64,000 nt of DNA. Source: Caenorhabditis elegans (taxonomy: Eukaryota; Nematoda; Chromadorea; Rhabditida; Rhabditidae). The translations under genes and the position numbers were made by a program. The notes beneath the pieces were generated by a model, which saw only the letters and a program-made list of their open reading frames with translations, was not told where the DNA came from and ran no database searches. This document shows, piece after piece, positions 11,691 to 21,265 of the stretch. The stretch is from positions 19,469,501 to 19,533,500 of the forward strand of contig NC_003283.11 of NCBI RefSeq assembly GCF_000002985.6. The letters run 5' to 3'. The stretch's first letter is position 1, and each line of letters begins with the position of its first letter.

Positions 11691-12196
11691 GTCCTAAAAA
11701 TTGTTATCTAAAAAGTATAAGAAACTTTAGCGCGAATTTTTATATTCATTGCTTTTTCAAATAATAAAAGTTTGCAATTGAAATTAAAAACTATTTTTTT
11801 CGAACATTTTCACTGTGGATTTAAATTTGAATTTTCATGAAAGGTTCTGAAGAAAATTTTTTTAAAAATTGGAGCAACTTGTATTTTTCTTTCTCGAAAA
11901 ATTTGAATTTCCTGCAAAATTCCAATTTCTACTTTAACCAACTTTTGTTTGCAATAAAATATTTGATTCAAATTTTTTTGTTTCAAAATCCGAAATTTGG
12001 AGAATTTTGGCAAAAAAAAAATTAAATATTCAAGTTTGCAACTTATATTGATCCAAGAAAAATTGGGGTACCGCTCTCTCACCGTATTCGTCATTCATCA
12101 AGAGATGTTGCCAATTCAAGATAAGAATCTTCACAGCAGGGATTCCTGGGTAGCCCTTGTGTCATCTCTTCTCTTTCTAGCCATTCGACTACCAAG

Positions 12197-12259
12197 ATGC
12201 CTTACGGAATAGGCGTCCCTCTTCTTTTTCTAATTTTTATATTATTTTATTTTCTTTGA
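12197..12259 (+). CDS. Conserved hydrophobic mini-ORF, copy 2
   Basis: Encodes MPYGIGVPLLFLIFILFYFL, differing from copy 1 only at the last two residues. The upstream block is conserved. The downstream ATG has a changed donor (CCAGGGTGAGG instead of ACAGGTAAGG), so a spliced product from this copy is less likely. Confidence 0.3.
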   Translation: MPYGIGVPLLFLIFILFYFL

Positions 12260-13670
12260 AATGTATGCACCAGGGTGAGGATTTTCAGAGCATTTTTAAC
12301 AAAAAAAAACAAAAGTTGATATAAGGAGTATAGTTTTAAAAAAATATTGACAAAAAAAAAATATTTTTATAGAATTCTAAATTTTTTATGCCGTTTTCAA
12401 TTAGAAGCTAATTTTTTGGAGATTTCCGTTTTTCTGGCATATTTAACTGATTTTTTTCAAATTTTTTTGAAAATTGGAAAACGAAAAGTTTTAGTTTTTT
12501 CTTGTTGTTTTTCCTATATTTCAAAAAACATTAGCTTGACATTTTGGTAATTTTTAGAATTTTCTGCCGTATCTACCATAAAAATATATAAATTTTACAG
12601 TATTATTTTTTTTGTTTATTTTTTCAAATCAACATTAAAAATGTGATGAAAATTGAGTTTTTTTTTCGGATAATTTTCCAAACTTTTTTTTTGGTTTTTC
12701 GATTGTCATGAAAAATCGAAAAAAAATTAACATTTTTAATGTTTTTTAACGGTTATATTTGGTTCTTACGGTATATTTTCTGGCAATTGAAGCAAAAAAA
12801 ATTGTGTTTTAAGTGTTTTAGTTCTAAATATGTAACACTTTTGCTGATAATATGAGTAATTGTTTCATAAAATGACCAATTGATCTCAAAAAAAAATCCC
12901 GATTTAACTCACAAAATGACCAATTAATTTCAAAAAAAAAGACCAAACATTTTGGTACAACAAGGATGCTAGAGAAACTTTTCAAAATCAGAAAAAAAAA
13001 TTACATTGACCAGAAAATCGAAAAAAAAATTTCTCCAGTAAAATTTTTATTTATGAGTTTTGTTGTAATTTTAGATAACATTAAATTTTCGTTTTCTTAC
13101 AGAAAAATGAACTTCACACCGCTAATGGGTTTTTCATGATCAACATTTTCTGCATTGGGAATATCAAGCTGCCGACAACTTACTTGAGTTGGTAATGCTG
13201 AGATCGTTTTGATTCACGATCGGCAAAGCAAAGGAGATCTACAGTTCACGAAAAAACAGTAAGTTTTATTATAGTTACCCCTAATATTATCAACGAAAAA
13301 TCTTCACAGTTCCACATATTTCAGGCTAAAATACATGCAATTCAACAACATTTTGAAGAACGATATAAACTTTGCATCCGGCAAATCTACTGACTTCTTG
13401 TGTAAATATCTATCGACAGGCAAGGGGCTCCCCCAAATTTTGATTCGAAGAAGACTCCGAACCTCTCCTCAAGGACTCAAGTAAAGTGCAGAACTGGGTC
13501 TTTTTTAGTTTTTTAGTTTTTTTTTTTTTTTTGGTATTGTTACGAAAAATAGATTTTTTTTTGGTTTTGTTAGACCTAAAAAAACCAACAAAAAAAAATC
13601 GATTTTTTACGATTTTTTCTTTTTTTTTGGTTTTTTCGAAAATTTAAATTTTAGGTTTTTTTGTATTTAG
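12260..13670. other. AT-rich stretch without a recognised gene
   Basis: Long A/T runs and no ORF with coding character. Around 13084-13490 there are less biased stretches (for example near the GAAGAAGACTCCGAACC segment) that could be decayed coding sequence, but I cannot identify them. Confidence 0.4.
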
Positions 13671-13673
13671 GTC

Positions 13674-14075
13674 CAAAATTATTTTCTGTCCCCGGTAGAG
13701 TGTTCCGTTTATTTTGCGACCGGTGCAGTTTTTATTGCAAAAATTTTGACCTTGAAAAGATAACACTTATTATGCCTGCGCGCACATATATGTTGCGCCT
13801 TCTTATGGTGCGCAACTTTTTTGGTAAAGGTGCCTTGAAAGGTGCCTACTATATTGGCAAAGCCTGAAAGGTGCCTACTATATTGGCAAAGCCTGAAAGG
13901 TGCCTATTATGGCAACGCCTGAAAGGTGCCTATTATGGCAACGCCTGAAAGGTGCCTATTTTGGCAACGCCTGTAGAATTTCTATTGCAAACCCTTCTTA
14001 TGGTGCGCGAAAGAAGAACTAAGATAAGTGCTATTCCATCAACTTATTTCGTTTTTTTTGCCAAACCCACTAACC
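13674..14075. repeat. Left arm of a distant inverted repeat
   Basis: AGAGTGTTCCGTTTATTTTG, then TTTTATTGCAAA, TTTTGACCTTGA, AAGATAACAC and TTATTATGCCTGC, align with the reverse complement of 23405-23617. Matching blocks continue to CTAAGATAAG and GTTTTTTTTGCCAAA. The arm is expanded by tandem GAAAGGTGCCTA units (13840-13975). With its partner it brackets ~9.9 kb of virus-like DNA. Confidence 0.65.
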
Positions 14076-14139
14076 GAAAGGCTCATGGGAAATTCGAAAA
14101 GTTTTTAATTTTAAAAAATTTTCAATTTTTAACATTATG

Positions 14140-14427
14140 TAGACTTCTCTGGACTTGCATGCTATTGCTTTCAAGGCTAAAAATGTCGAGTACAACCCAA
14201 AAAAGTTTGCTGCACTGGTTATGAGGATATCGTGAACCTAGAACAACAGCCTTAATATTCAAAACTGGAAAAATAGTCTGCACAGGGATGTTGAAGATAG
14301 TGAGAAGTCTCATGTGGGAAGTTCGCAAAGATCCTAACAAATTTAGGATACCAGGTCACCATCACGAATTTCAAGGCCGGTTTCACCGTCAATAAAAGCT
14401 GTTGTGTTATTGACAACATAAGGACAA
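14140..14427 (+). pseudogene. TBP-fold (TATA-binding protein family) pseudogene fragment
   Basis: One frame gives DLHAIAFKAKNVEYNPKKFA followed by ALVMRI. A one-base shift then gives REPRTTALIFKTGKIVCTG. A third frame gives GKFAKILTNLGYQV and further TBP-like residues. These match in order the first structural repeat of TATA-binding protein (the ...[25 protein letters not shown]... region). At least two frameshifts and the lack of a second repeat make it a pseudogene. It starts after an AG acceptor-like site (TATGTAG) and lies just inside the left inverted-repeat arm. It could come from the host tbp/tlf genes or from a viral TBP homologue. Confidence 0.75.
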
Positions 14428-15119
14428 GTTGAGGTAAAAAAAGGCGATTCGCGATATATGAGGTTCAAGACAATTAAACCGCTAGTGGCAACCATCTAGC
14501 GGAAAAACCTATATAGCAATTATAGGATCGAATACTCAATGTGATTGTTTTTTTAAATGTATTACCCAAAAATTCTATTACCCGAATGTTGTACTTTTTT
14601 TTCTGATATCCTTCGATTTTTCAATTCATTTATATTTTTTCAATTCAATTCATTCTATTCCATTCTATTCTATTCTTTTCAATTCATTCATATATAATCT
14701 TTTCTTCAATAAACCGTATTTTATTTGAAAATGTTCATGTTTTTCAGTTGTTAAAAAAAAGGAAAAAATACAGAAACAATAATAAACCGGAGGGGGAATG
14801 AATGTGACGACTTAGATTCCTTAGAGATAATGCTGTAACTATTTCGAACTCATCAATCACAAACTGTCCCGGTTTCTTCAGTCTAAAACTGTAAAAGCAA
14901 CTCCAAGGTTACCATTTCGATCAGATATGAATATTTCGCAACACTTGTTTACTCGTAAATTGAAAAAATTTCAGTCATTGGAATTTCAAGGTATTTTACT
15001 CTGAAAATTTTCGTAAAAGACTCGTTCTAGATATTACCATTTTTCATTTCCTTTTCAGAATGACATCTGACTCTGTAAGCGTATCTTTACGTCAAACTTT
15101 TATTATCTATAATTTTCAT

Positions 15120-15260
15120 CTTGCGTAAAAACCGTTTGCGTCTTGAAGATTGACGCATAAAAGAATCAAATGAATGCTAGTATTCTAGTGTCGTTTTAGT
15201 GTAACGGTTAAGAGTCTTGAATGAAGAGTAAAAGGTCTCGGGTTCGAGTCTATCGGTTCC
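15120..15260 (+). repeat. tRNA-like repeat with extended 5-prime homology
   Basis: TAGTGTAACGGTTA (A-box-like) and GGGTTCGAGTCT (B-box-like) are preceded by a block (ACCGTTTGCGTCTTGAAGA ... GCTAGTATTCT) also present, inverted, at 8225-8340. The shared block outside the tRNA part suggests a tRNA-derived SINE-like element. Confidence 0.5.
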
Positions 15261-15559
15261 CCAAACATTGGGAAAAAAGAGTAAGTTTGTTGAACTCATT
15301 TTGCTTGTTTTTTAATTTGATTATTTTTTTCAGTATGACTTCCAATGTAATAGTCTGGGACAGCATCTTCAAGTGTATGTTGATCACAGTGTGTTCCGTC
15401 TGTTTTATGTAATTGTCTAATTTTATTGTTTGCTCTTGACTAATCTTATTTTATTACAACTCAATAAATTTTATAGTACTAAGATGTTTTTGTGTTTTTA
15501 AATTTCAAATAAAAGGAAAAATAGAGCTTTTAGTTGTACAACTCTTCAGAAAAATATGG

Positions 15560-15756
15560 CAGGTAGATCTAGTAAATATTTGAATTTGACAGAGATGTAT
15601 CACAACTCAACTTTTAAGTTCGTGATCTAGAGAAATATTTGAATTTGACAGAGATGGATCACAACTCAACTTTTAAGTTCTTGATCTAGAGAAATATTTG
15701 AATATTTGAATTTGACATAGACGGATCACACCTCAACTTTTAAGTTCTTACTCTAG
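15560..15756. repeat. ~58 bp tandem repeat upstream of the CxxC gene
   Basis: Three copies of a unit with ATTTGAATTTGACAGAGATG, CACAACTCAACTTTTAAGTT and a GATCTAG core end ~25 bp before the promoter. They could be an upstream regulatory array. This is inference. Confidence 0.75.
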
Positions 15757-15778
15757 GCAGGTGCATTTCACAATGAAA

Positions 15779-15813
15779 TGACGTCATTTGACCTAGAAAA
15801 TTCAGTATATAAG
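15779..15813 (+). promoter_or_regulatory. TGACGTCA element and TATA box
   Basis: TGACGTCA (15779-15786) and TATATAAG (15806-15813) are separated by 19 bp. A TATA box here predicts transcription from about 15836-15842, just before the ATG at 15852, which supports that start over the ATG at 15819. The same module is conserved before copy 1, whose coding region is broken. Confidence 0.6.
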
Positions 15814-15851
15814 TAGCTATGACTGCTATACTGCACAAGTCATTTCTCGAG

Positions 15852-16373
15852 ATGTCCGCCAACGACAAGATGCCGATTTTCAAGGCCCCAAGAGCGCTCC
15901 CACCTGGCCGCTGGAAGCGCTCGGCCGATGCTCCACCACCGCCGCCACCACCACCACCACCACCATCTGCCAGGCCAAGCGTCATCGTAATGGCGCCACC
16001 GGCACAGCCTCAGCCGGCCGCTGCAGTCAGCACAAAGGAGGCATGGATCCGCTTCATGGAGAAGAAAGCGGAACAAGCTGTCTTCCCATCGAAGGAGGCG
16101 TCGACACTACAACGAAAGTATCTGTTCGACGCCAGTACACTTGTACTGACAATGTGCAGCGAGTGTCGAAGAGCCAGCCGTAACCTGCAGATGAAGCAGG
16201 TTGATGATGACAACCAACAGTTGGTCATCAACCTCTGCTCCATCTGCAGGGCCAACTGGAGGGCTCAACTCGCATCCCGATTCTTCAAGCACGACATCTT
16301 GTTGGTGAAAAGGAAGCTTGCCGCCAACCAGGAAGCCGACCAGGAAGCCGACCAGGAAGCCGACCAGGCCTAA
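15852..16373 (+). CDS. Proline-tract CxxC...CxxC putative zinc-binding protein (intact, intronless)
   Basis: 173 residues. I do not recognise the family. Residues 1-25 are basic and polar (MSANDKMPIFKAPRALPPGR). A run of about 11 prolines and an alanine/proline-rich stretch follow. Then come an AWIRFMEKKAEQAV helix-like segment and two cysteine pairs, CSECRRAS and CSICRANW, separated by ~30 residues, which suggests one four-cysteine zinc site. The C terminus has a basic LVKRKL and an EADQ repeat made by 12 bp units. The gene has no introns, whereas copy 1 (10335) and copy 3 (22116) have introns at matching positions. It is driven by a TGACGTCA/TATA promoter and lies 116 bp upstream of the membrane-protein ORF at 16490. 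Poly-A signal-like AATAAAAAATATT follows. Role unknown. A viral or transposon cargo gene is possible. Confidence 0.65.
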   Translation: MSANDKMPIFKAPRALPPGRWKRSADAPPPPPPPPPPPSARPSVIVMAPPAQPQPAAAVSTKEAWIRFMEKKAEQAVFPSKEASTLQRKYLFDASTLVLTMCSECRRASRNLQMKQVDDDNQQLVINLCSICRANWRAQLASRFFKHDILLVKRKLAANQEADQEADQEADQA

Positions 16374-16489
16374 TTTTTGATATTTTTTCTCTATTGAACA
16401 ATAAAAAATATTATAAATGAGAAACCTTGTTGTTGTCTATAATAGGGGTGGGGTTGGTGGGAGGGTGTCTGCACTTCATAGTTTTAACT

Positions 16490-17230
16490 ATGAATCTTCG
16501 TCTCTGCCTGTCGCTTCCGTCTCTGCTTTCTTCTCTGGTCTCTGGTATTGTGATTTACACTCGAACAAATCCACCCAGAATCTACGACTTTCGGAACATC
16601 CCTTTAGAGACCAATAGATACTTTAATTTTGTCGGTTACTCAAGAGATGGTCGTTCAATAGTTAGATCATTCAGTAATTTCGGCTCAACAATCATAGATG
16701 ACACCTGGCAAACTTATCTCACACATCCAGAATGTGTTTTCGATATTATCGGTATTGATGATATGTTAGCTCATTGCAAAAATCGTCTTTATCGTATGAA
16801 GAATCGTGTTAATCAGCTGCTAAATACAAGAGTAGAAGCCTTTACTTTTGATCACGTCCAAAATCAGCTATACACATATAATGGAGGTACAATTTATCGG
16901 CTCCAAGATTTCAACTTTACTGTAAAAATGTGGTCAGCACCTCATGTCCGGGACTTTAATATTGTAGATGGTCTTTTGACGGTACTTCACACTAATGGCT
17001 CTGTCCTGCACAACGGTACAATTTTGGCTCGGTTGGACCCTTCACAATATCAGCGTCTCCCTATTTATGCTGCACCTTCTTTCAAACCTTGGACTGATGA
17101 CTCACTAAATGGACTTATAAATTTTATGCTAGGATCCTTGACTATTCTGCTTATAGAACATTGCAGCCGTAAGGCCACTTACAGTTATAAGAAAAGACGA
17201 GTCAAGCGCCAGAATCATATTCCTGTTTAA
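16490..17230 (+). CDS. Unrecognised secretory/membrane protein, glycoprotein-like
   Basis: 246 residues in one exon. MNLRLCLSLPSLLSSLVSGI is a good signal sequence, so I prefer this ATG to the upstream in-frame TTG. The ectodomain has few cysteines (HPECVFD, AHCKNR), a tyrosine/asparagine-rich region and N-glycosylation sequons (NFT, NGS, NGT) around residues 155-185. Near the C terminus LNGLINFMLGSLTILLI looks like a membrane span, followed by a strongly basic tail (KKRRVKRQ). This type I topology with a short basic tail resembles small viral or transposon-encoded surface proteins, but I recognise no family. It directly follows the CxxC gene. A broken copy of both genes in the same order lies at 22116-22530, so they form a cassette. 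Confidence 0.55.
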   Translation: MNLRLCLSLPSLLSSLVSGIVIYTRTNPPRIYDFRNIPLETNRYFNFVGYSRDGRSIVRSFSNFGSTIIDDTWQTYLTHPECVFDIIGIDDMLAHCKNRLYRMKNRVNQLLNTRVEAFTFDHVQNQLYTYNGGTIYRLQDFNFTVKMWSAPHVRDFNIVDGLLTVLHTNGSVLHNGTILARLDPSQYQRLPIYAAPSFKPWTDDSLNGLINFMLGSLTILLIEHCSRKATYSYKKRRVKRQNHIPV

Positions 17231-17264
17231 ATTTTTTCTGAAATATACATGACCTGAATAAATC

Positions 17265-17490
17265 TTTCAAAATGATTGATGACTCTACAGACAAAAAGAT
17301 TTCTCACCGCTTTTCAAAAAGTTAATTGCGGGTTTAGCATTGACAGATAAGGATCTATGCACACTTACAGTACCGGTGTCCGGTTGTGTGCTGACGTGTG
17401 AAGTGGATTGCACTTATTAAATGATTGATGACTCTACAGATAAAAAAGGTCCCTCACCGCCTATATTAAAATAATTGTTGGTTTAAACCG
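17265..17490. repeat. Short duplicated segments downstream of the cassette
   Basis: GATTGATGACTCTACAGA occurs at about 17275 and 17423 with similar following sequence (CTCACCGC), and again in part at 18648. Non-coding. Confidence 0.5.
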
Positions 17491-17734
17491 AAATGTTAAG
17501 AAGTTGTGAAATTCAAATAACCGATCAATCAATCAAGAAGACCCAATCCCATATGTGGACTATCACATATAGTGTCGAAGTCCAATTGTTGTCATTCGTC
17601 ATTTATAGGTGCCCCGGCGGGCGCCCCTCATTTCTTGCTTTTATTGATTTTTTTATTTTTTTTCTAAAAAGCTCCTTTATGGTCCAGGTAATAATTTTTT
17701 AATTTTAAATATATTTTAATTATTTTCTTTGAGG

Positions 17735-18194
17735 CTCCAAAAGCTTCGAACTAACCGACGCATATGCTAAGCCAGCAATACGTCGGCTCGTCGTTTTGAA
17801 AAACATCAAGACAAAGCATGGGTTAGTTATTCAAATTTAAAATTTTAAAACTTTTAAAAATCAAAATTTTTAAATTCAAAAATGCTTTTTTCAGACTATA
17901 AATATGCTCAAGGAACCACCAAGACCGAAATGCCAGCGCAAGGTTCTTCGTTGAGTGAGTTTTTACAACAAAAAAAAATTGTATTTGTTTAATTCTTAAT
18001 ATTTTCAGATGACAAGCGGATGGAAAAGATCAAATTAGGCGTCAGAATCCTCGAAAGCTGAGAAAGAGTATGTTTATTTTATTGTATTTATTTATATATA
18101 TATATATTTTTTTTCAGACGTAACAGCCATGGACGTCGGTGTGACTGGAGTAACAGCAGCCCAAGGCAGAAAGTGTGAGTTTAAATAATTGACT

Positions 18195-18226
<32 letters not shown>

Positions 18227-18300
18227 TCAGTCGTCACAACCATGGACGTCACTCTTGCTCGTCGTTTTGGAGCCGGTAAAAAATTATTTTTGTATAATTT
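17735..18300 (+). other. Cluster of short exon-like modules, copy A
   Basis: Short segments bounded by TTTTCAG and GTGAGT/GTTAGT-like sites include GCTTCGAACTAACCGACGCA with ATGCTAAGCCAGCAA, then AAGGAACCACCAAG, and two modules containing CCATGGACGTC. The same series recurs at 22530-23060. No continuous reading frame can be built with confidence, so it may be a decayed multi-exon gene or a non-coding transcript. Confidence 0.4.
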
Positions 18301-18374
18301 TTTTCAATTATTTTTTATTTTTAAATTAGAACAATAAAAAATTATAAAGTATATAAAGCAGTGTTTTTAGTAGT

Positions 18375-18560
18375 TTGCATTTTTCAGATTTTCAGAAAAA
18401 AACGTATGGATTTTTCAGAAATAGACATTTCAGATTTTCAGAAAAAAGTCTGGGGAGTTTTCAGAAATAGGTATTTCAGATTTTCAGAAATAGGTATTTC
18501 AGATTTTCAGAAAAAAGTCTGGGAGTTTTCAGAAATAGGTCTGGGGTTGAAACAATTCGT
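18375..18560. repeat. TTTTCAGAAA repeat array
   Basis: About ten occurrences of TTTTCAGA or TTTCAGA at short spacing, with GGTATTTCAGATTTTCAGAA repeated. Each resembles a nematode 3-prime splice site. Not coding. Confidence 0.6.
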
Positions 18561-18799
18561 GTATATGTTTGAATTCTTGTAACCCCTTTTTCCCCAATAA
18601 ATATATATATATATATTTCCTAAAAACACTTTTCGGTGTGGATAAAATGATTGATGACAGACACATCCGTTGACACCTCCGCTGACATATCCGCGAACAG
18701 ATGGTGTCTCGGCGGCTCCCGGTCCTGGCTACTCCCGGTCCTGGCTACTACCTGGCCTGGCTACCGCGGCAGCTGTATTTCATCTTTTTAAGCAGTGAG

Positions 18800-19005
18800 C
18801 GTGAGCACAATCATTCTGGTGTAGTAGGTAGTATGTCTGTCTAGTAGTTAAACGTCTGTGGTTCGACCTCCCATGGTGGCAGTAAGCTTCTTCTATAACT
18901 TTAACATTAGGACCTACAGTAAACAATACTTGTATAGCTTAGTGGTTAGTGTGTTTGAGTTGTGTGTACATGACCGTGGTTCGATCCCCGGGGCTGGTCT
19001 AAAAC
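18800..19005 (+). repeat. Two tRNA-like sequences before the 17-mer array
   Basis: GTAGTAGGTAGTATGTCTG ... GTGGTTCGACCTC at about 18817-18880 and TAGCTTAGTGGTTAGTGTG ... GTGGTTCGATCCCC at about 18935-18997 have A- and B-box-like spacing. A third relative is at 20477-20535. The first and third share the upstream block GCAGTGAGCGTGAGCA, so they are copies of one element. Confidence 0.5.
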
Positions 19006-19012
19006 CCTTGCA

Positions 19013-20000
19013 AGAAAATCTGCATTGCAAGAAAATCTGCATTGCAAGAAAATCTGCATTGCAAGAAAATCTGCATTGCAAGAAAATCTGCATTGCAAGA
19101 AAATCTGCATTGCAAGAAAAACGCATTGCAAGAAAAAACGCATTGCAAGAAAATCTGCATTGCAAGAAAATCTGCATTGCAAGAAAATCTGCATTGCAAG
19201 AAAATCTGCATTGCAAGAAAATCTGCATTGCAAGAAAAAACGCATTGCAAGAAAATCTGCATTGCAAGAAAATCTGCATTGCAAGAAAATCTGCATTGCA
19301 AGAAAAAACGCATTGCAAGAAAATCTGCATTGCAAGAAAAAACGCATTGCAAGAAAATCTGCATTGCAAGAAAAACGCATTGCAAGAAAAAACGCATTGC
19401 AAGAAAATCTGCATTGCAAGAAAATCTGCATTGCAAGAAAATCTGCATTGCAAGAAAATCTGCATTGCAAGAAAATCTGCATTGCAAGAAAAAACGCATT
19501 GCAAGAAAATCTGCATTGCAAGAAAATCTGCATTGCAAGAAAATCTGCATTGCAAGAAAATCTGCATTGCAAGAAAAAACGCATTGCAAGAAAATCTGCA
19601 TTGCAAGAAAATCTGCATTGCAAGAAAATCTGCATTGCAAGAAAATCTGCATTGCAAGAAAATCTGCATTGCAAGAAAATCTGCATTGCAAGAAAAAACG
19701 CATTGCAAGAAAATCTGCATTGCAAGAAAATCTGCATTGCAAGAAAAAACGCATTGCAAGAAAATCTGCATTGCAAGAAAATCTGCATTGCAAGAAAAAA
19801 CGCATTGCAAGAAAATCTGCATTGCAAGAAAATCTGCATTGCAAGAAAATCTGCATTGCAAGAAAATCTGCATTGCAAGAAAATCTGCATTGCAAGAAAA
19901 TCTGCATTGCAAGAAAATCTGCATTGCAAGAAAAAACGCATTGCAAGAAAATCTGCATTGCAAGAAAATCTGCATTGCAAGAAAAAACGCAAGAAAAACC
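19013..20000. repeat. 17 bp tandem repeat array (~58 units)
   Basis: Unit TTGCAAGAAAATCTGCA, with interspersed shorter variants TTGCAAGAAAAACGCA and TTGCAAGAAAAAACGCA. Because 17 is not a multiple of three and the unit lacks stops in most frames, ORFs of 330-466 codons run through it on both strands. They are artefacts. The array starts directly after a tRNA-like B box. Confidence 0.95.
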
Positions 20001-20119
20001 GCAAAAAGTGGGTATAAAAGGTATTAGGTCCTTGCAAGAAAAACCGCAAGATTGCATCTTTACTACCAGGTGGCTTGCCATGCAAAATTACCGGAGACGT
20101 TGAAATTATACCGGACCAT

Positions 20120-20356
20120 TCTACTGATGTTGGAAGCTGATCTAAACGCCATCCTGCAGAATTGGAAGATGAAGTGTCAGTTATATCAGACGAAGAGGGC
20201 GACAATGTTGATGGTGCTGCTGTCGATGCGGATGTGCTATTCGGCGGCGTCGAAAAACTCAATACACCCCTGGAACGCTTCTGTAACTTCCTGAGAACAA
20301 ACCCTATCGAGAACTCCCTAAAATTAGAAAACCCATCAATCGGCAATAAATGGTAA
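20120..20356 (+). other. Short acidic ORF, unrecognised
   Basis: From 20162, ATG to TAA gives 64 residues with an acidic stretch (SVISDEEGDNVDGAAVDADV) and then LNTPLERFCNFLRTNPIEN. Base composition is more coding-like than its surroundings and it lies just upstream of the DNA polymerase remnant, so it may be a fragment of a gene of the same element. No family recognised. Confidence 0.35.
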
Positions 20357-20476
20357 ATAAGAGTGAATGAATGACTTATCTTGATGCCTCGGCTGGCTTA
20401 TCTTGATGGCGCCACTACTTTTTTTGGCTACTATGTCACCTTACTTTGCAGTGAGCGTGAGCATAGATCATCTGGC

Positions 20477-20540
20477 GTAGTAGGTAGTGTGTCTGTCTAC
20501 GGGGCTATGTGACGGTGGTTCGACATCCCAGAGTGACTCA
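20477..20540 (+). repeat. tRNA-like sequence
   Basis: GTAGTAGGTAGTGTGTCTG and GTGGTTCGACATCCC repeat the element at 18817. It abuts the polymerase remnant. Confidence 0.45.
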
Positions 20541-20545
20541 TCTTC

Positions 20546-20810
20546 CCTACACTTCAGAGATTCCCTGCAGTACTTGAAGATACCTCTTGCCTCAATGCGA
20601 AAAGCATTCGATCTGAAGGATGAGGTCAAGGGGTTCTTCCCGTACATGTATAACCACCCTGAAAACTATGGAAAGGTGCTGGATACATTACCGGCAAAGG
20701 AATACGATGGTCCTGAGTCCTGAGAAGCGTGCCGAATTTGACAGCTGGTACGAGGAGAACTACAAAAAAGGCTTCATATTGCATGATGAACTCCTAAAGT
20801 ATTGTGCCCC
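20546..20810 (+). pseudogene. Protein-primed DNA polymerase B (viral/Polinton type) remnant
   Basis: The first frame encodes FRDSLQYLKIPLASMRKAF and then VKGFFPYMYNHPENYGKVL. After a one-base frameshift at about 20712 the next frame gives EKRAEFDSWYEENYKKGF and ELLKYC-like residues. This order (DSL..L..PL, KGFFP..N.PEN, DGP.., F..WY, D...LL.YC) is characteristic of the DNA_pol_B_2 family (organellar and viral polymerases), as carried by Maverick/Polinton elements. Only ~90 of the usual ~1,000 residues remain and the catalytic Asp motifs are absent. It is a fossil, not an enzyme. Confidence 0.75.
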
Positions 20811-21265
20811 TGAGACCCAGCTTGCAAATGATTCTGGGTATCCTGACCACTTGACTCTGCGTTGCTGTTTTCCTTTCCAGGTACCGGTCTCCAACACCTT
20901 TTCAATTCGATACACAGCATTCGGATCATATGAACACTTTGTCAGTTCCCTCCGATAATGTTTATTTGTTTCATTTGTTCAGCGGTTACCGCGATGGACG
21001 TCAATGGTCGGAGTGACAATAGCACAAGGCTGAAAAAGTATATTTATTTGATTGGTTAATTTCATACAAAAAACTGTTTGGCTACCCGCTTGCAACCAGT
21101 AAACCAATCAAGAAAATCAAAAAGAGCAACAAAAACGACCAGCATGCCGGAATCACCTATTTTGGAGAAGGAGATGACACCCATACCTGACGACAAGCCA
21201 GAACAGAACGAGCCAAATTGAAAAAGCATACAAAACATTAATTTTCTGCGCAACCCTACAATGGA

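Noticed and set aside
19013-20000. CRISPR-like array
   Set aside because: Units are contiguous with no spacers, and the genome is eukaryotic.
18858-20346. ORFs of 330-466 codons on both strands
   Set aside because: They are read-through of the 17 bp tandem array; five overlapping frames show the same peptide repeats.
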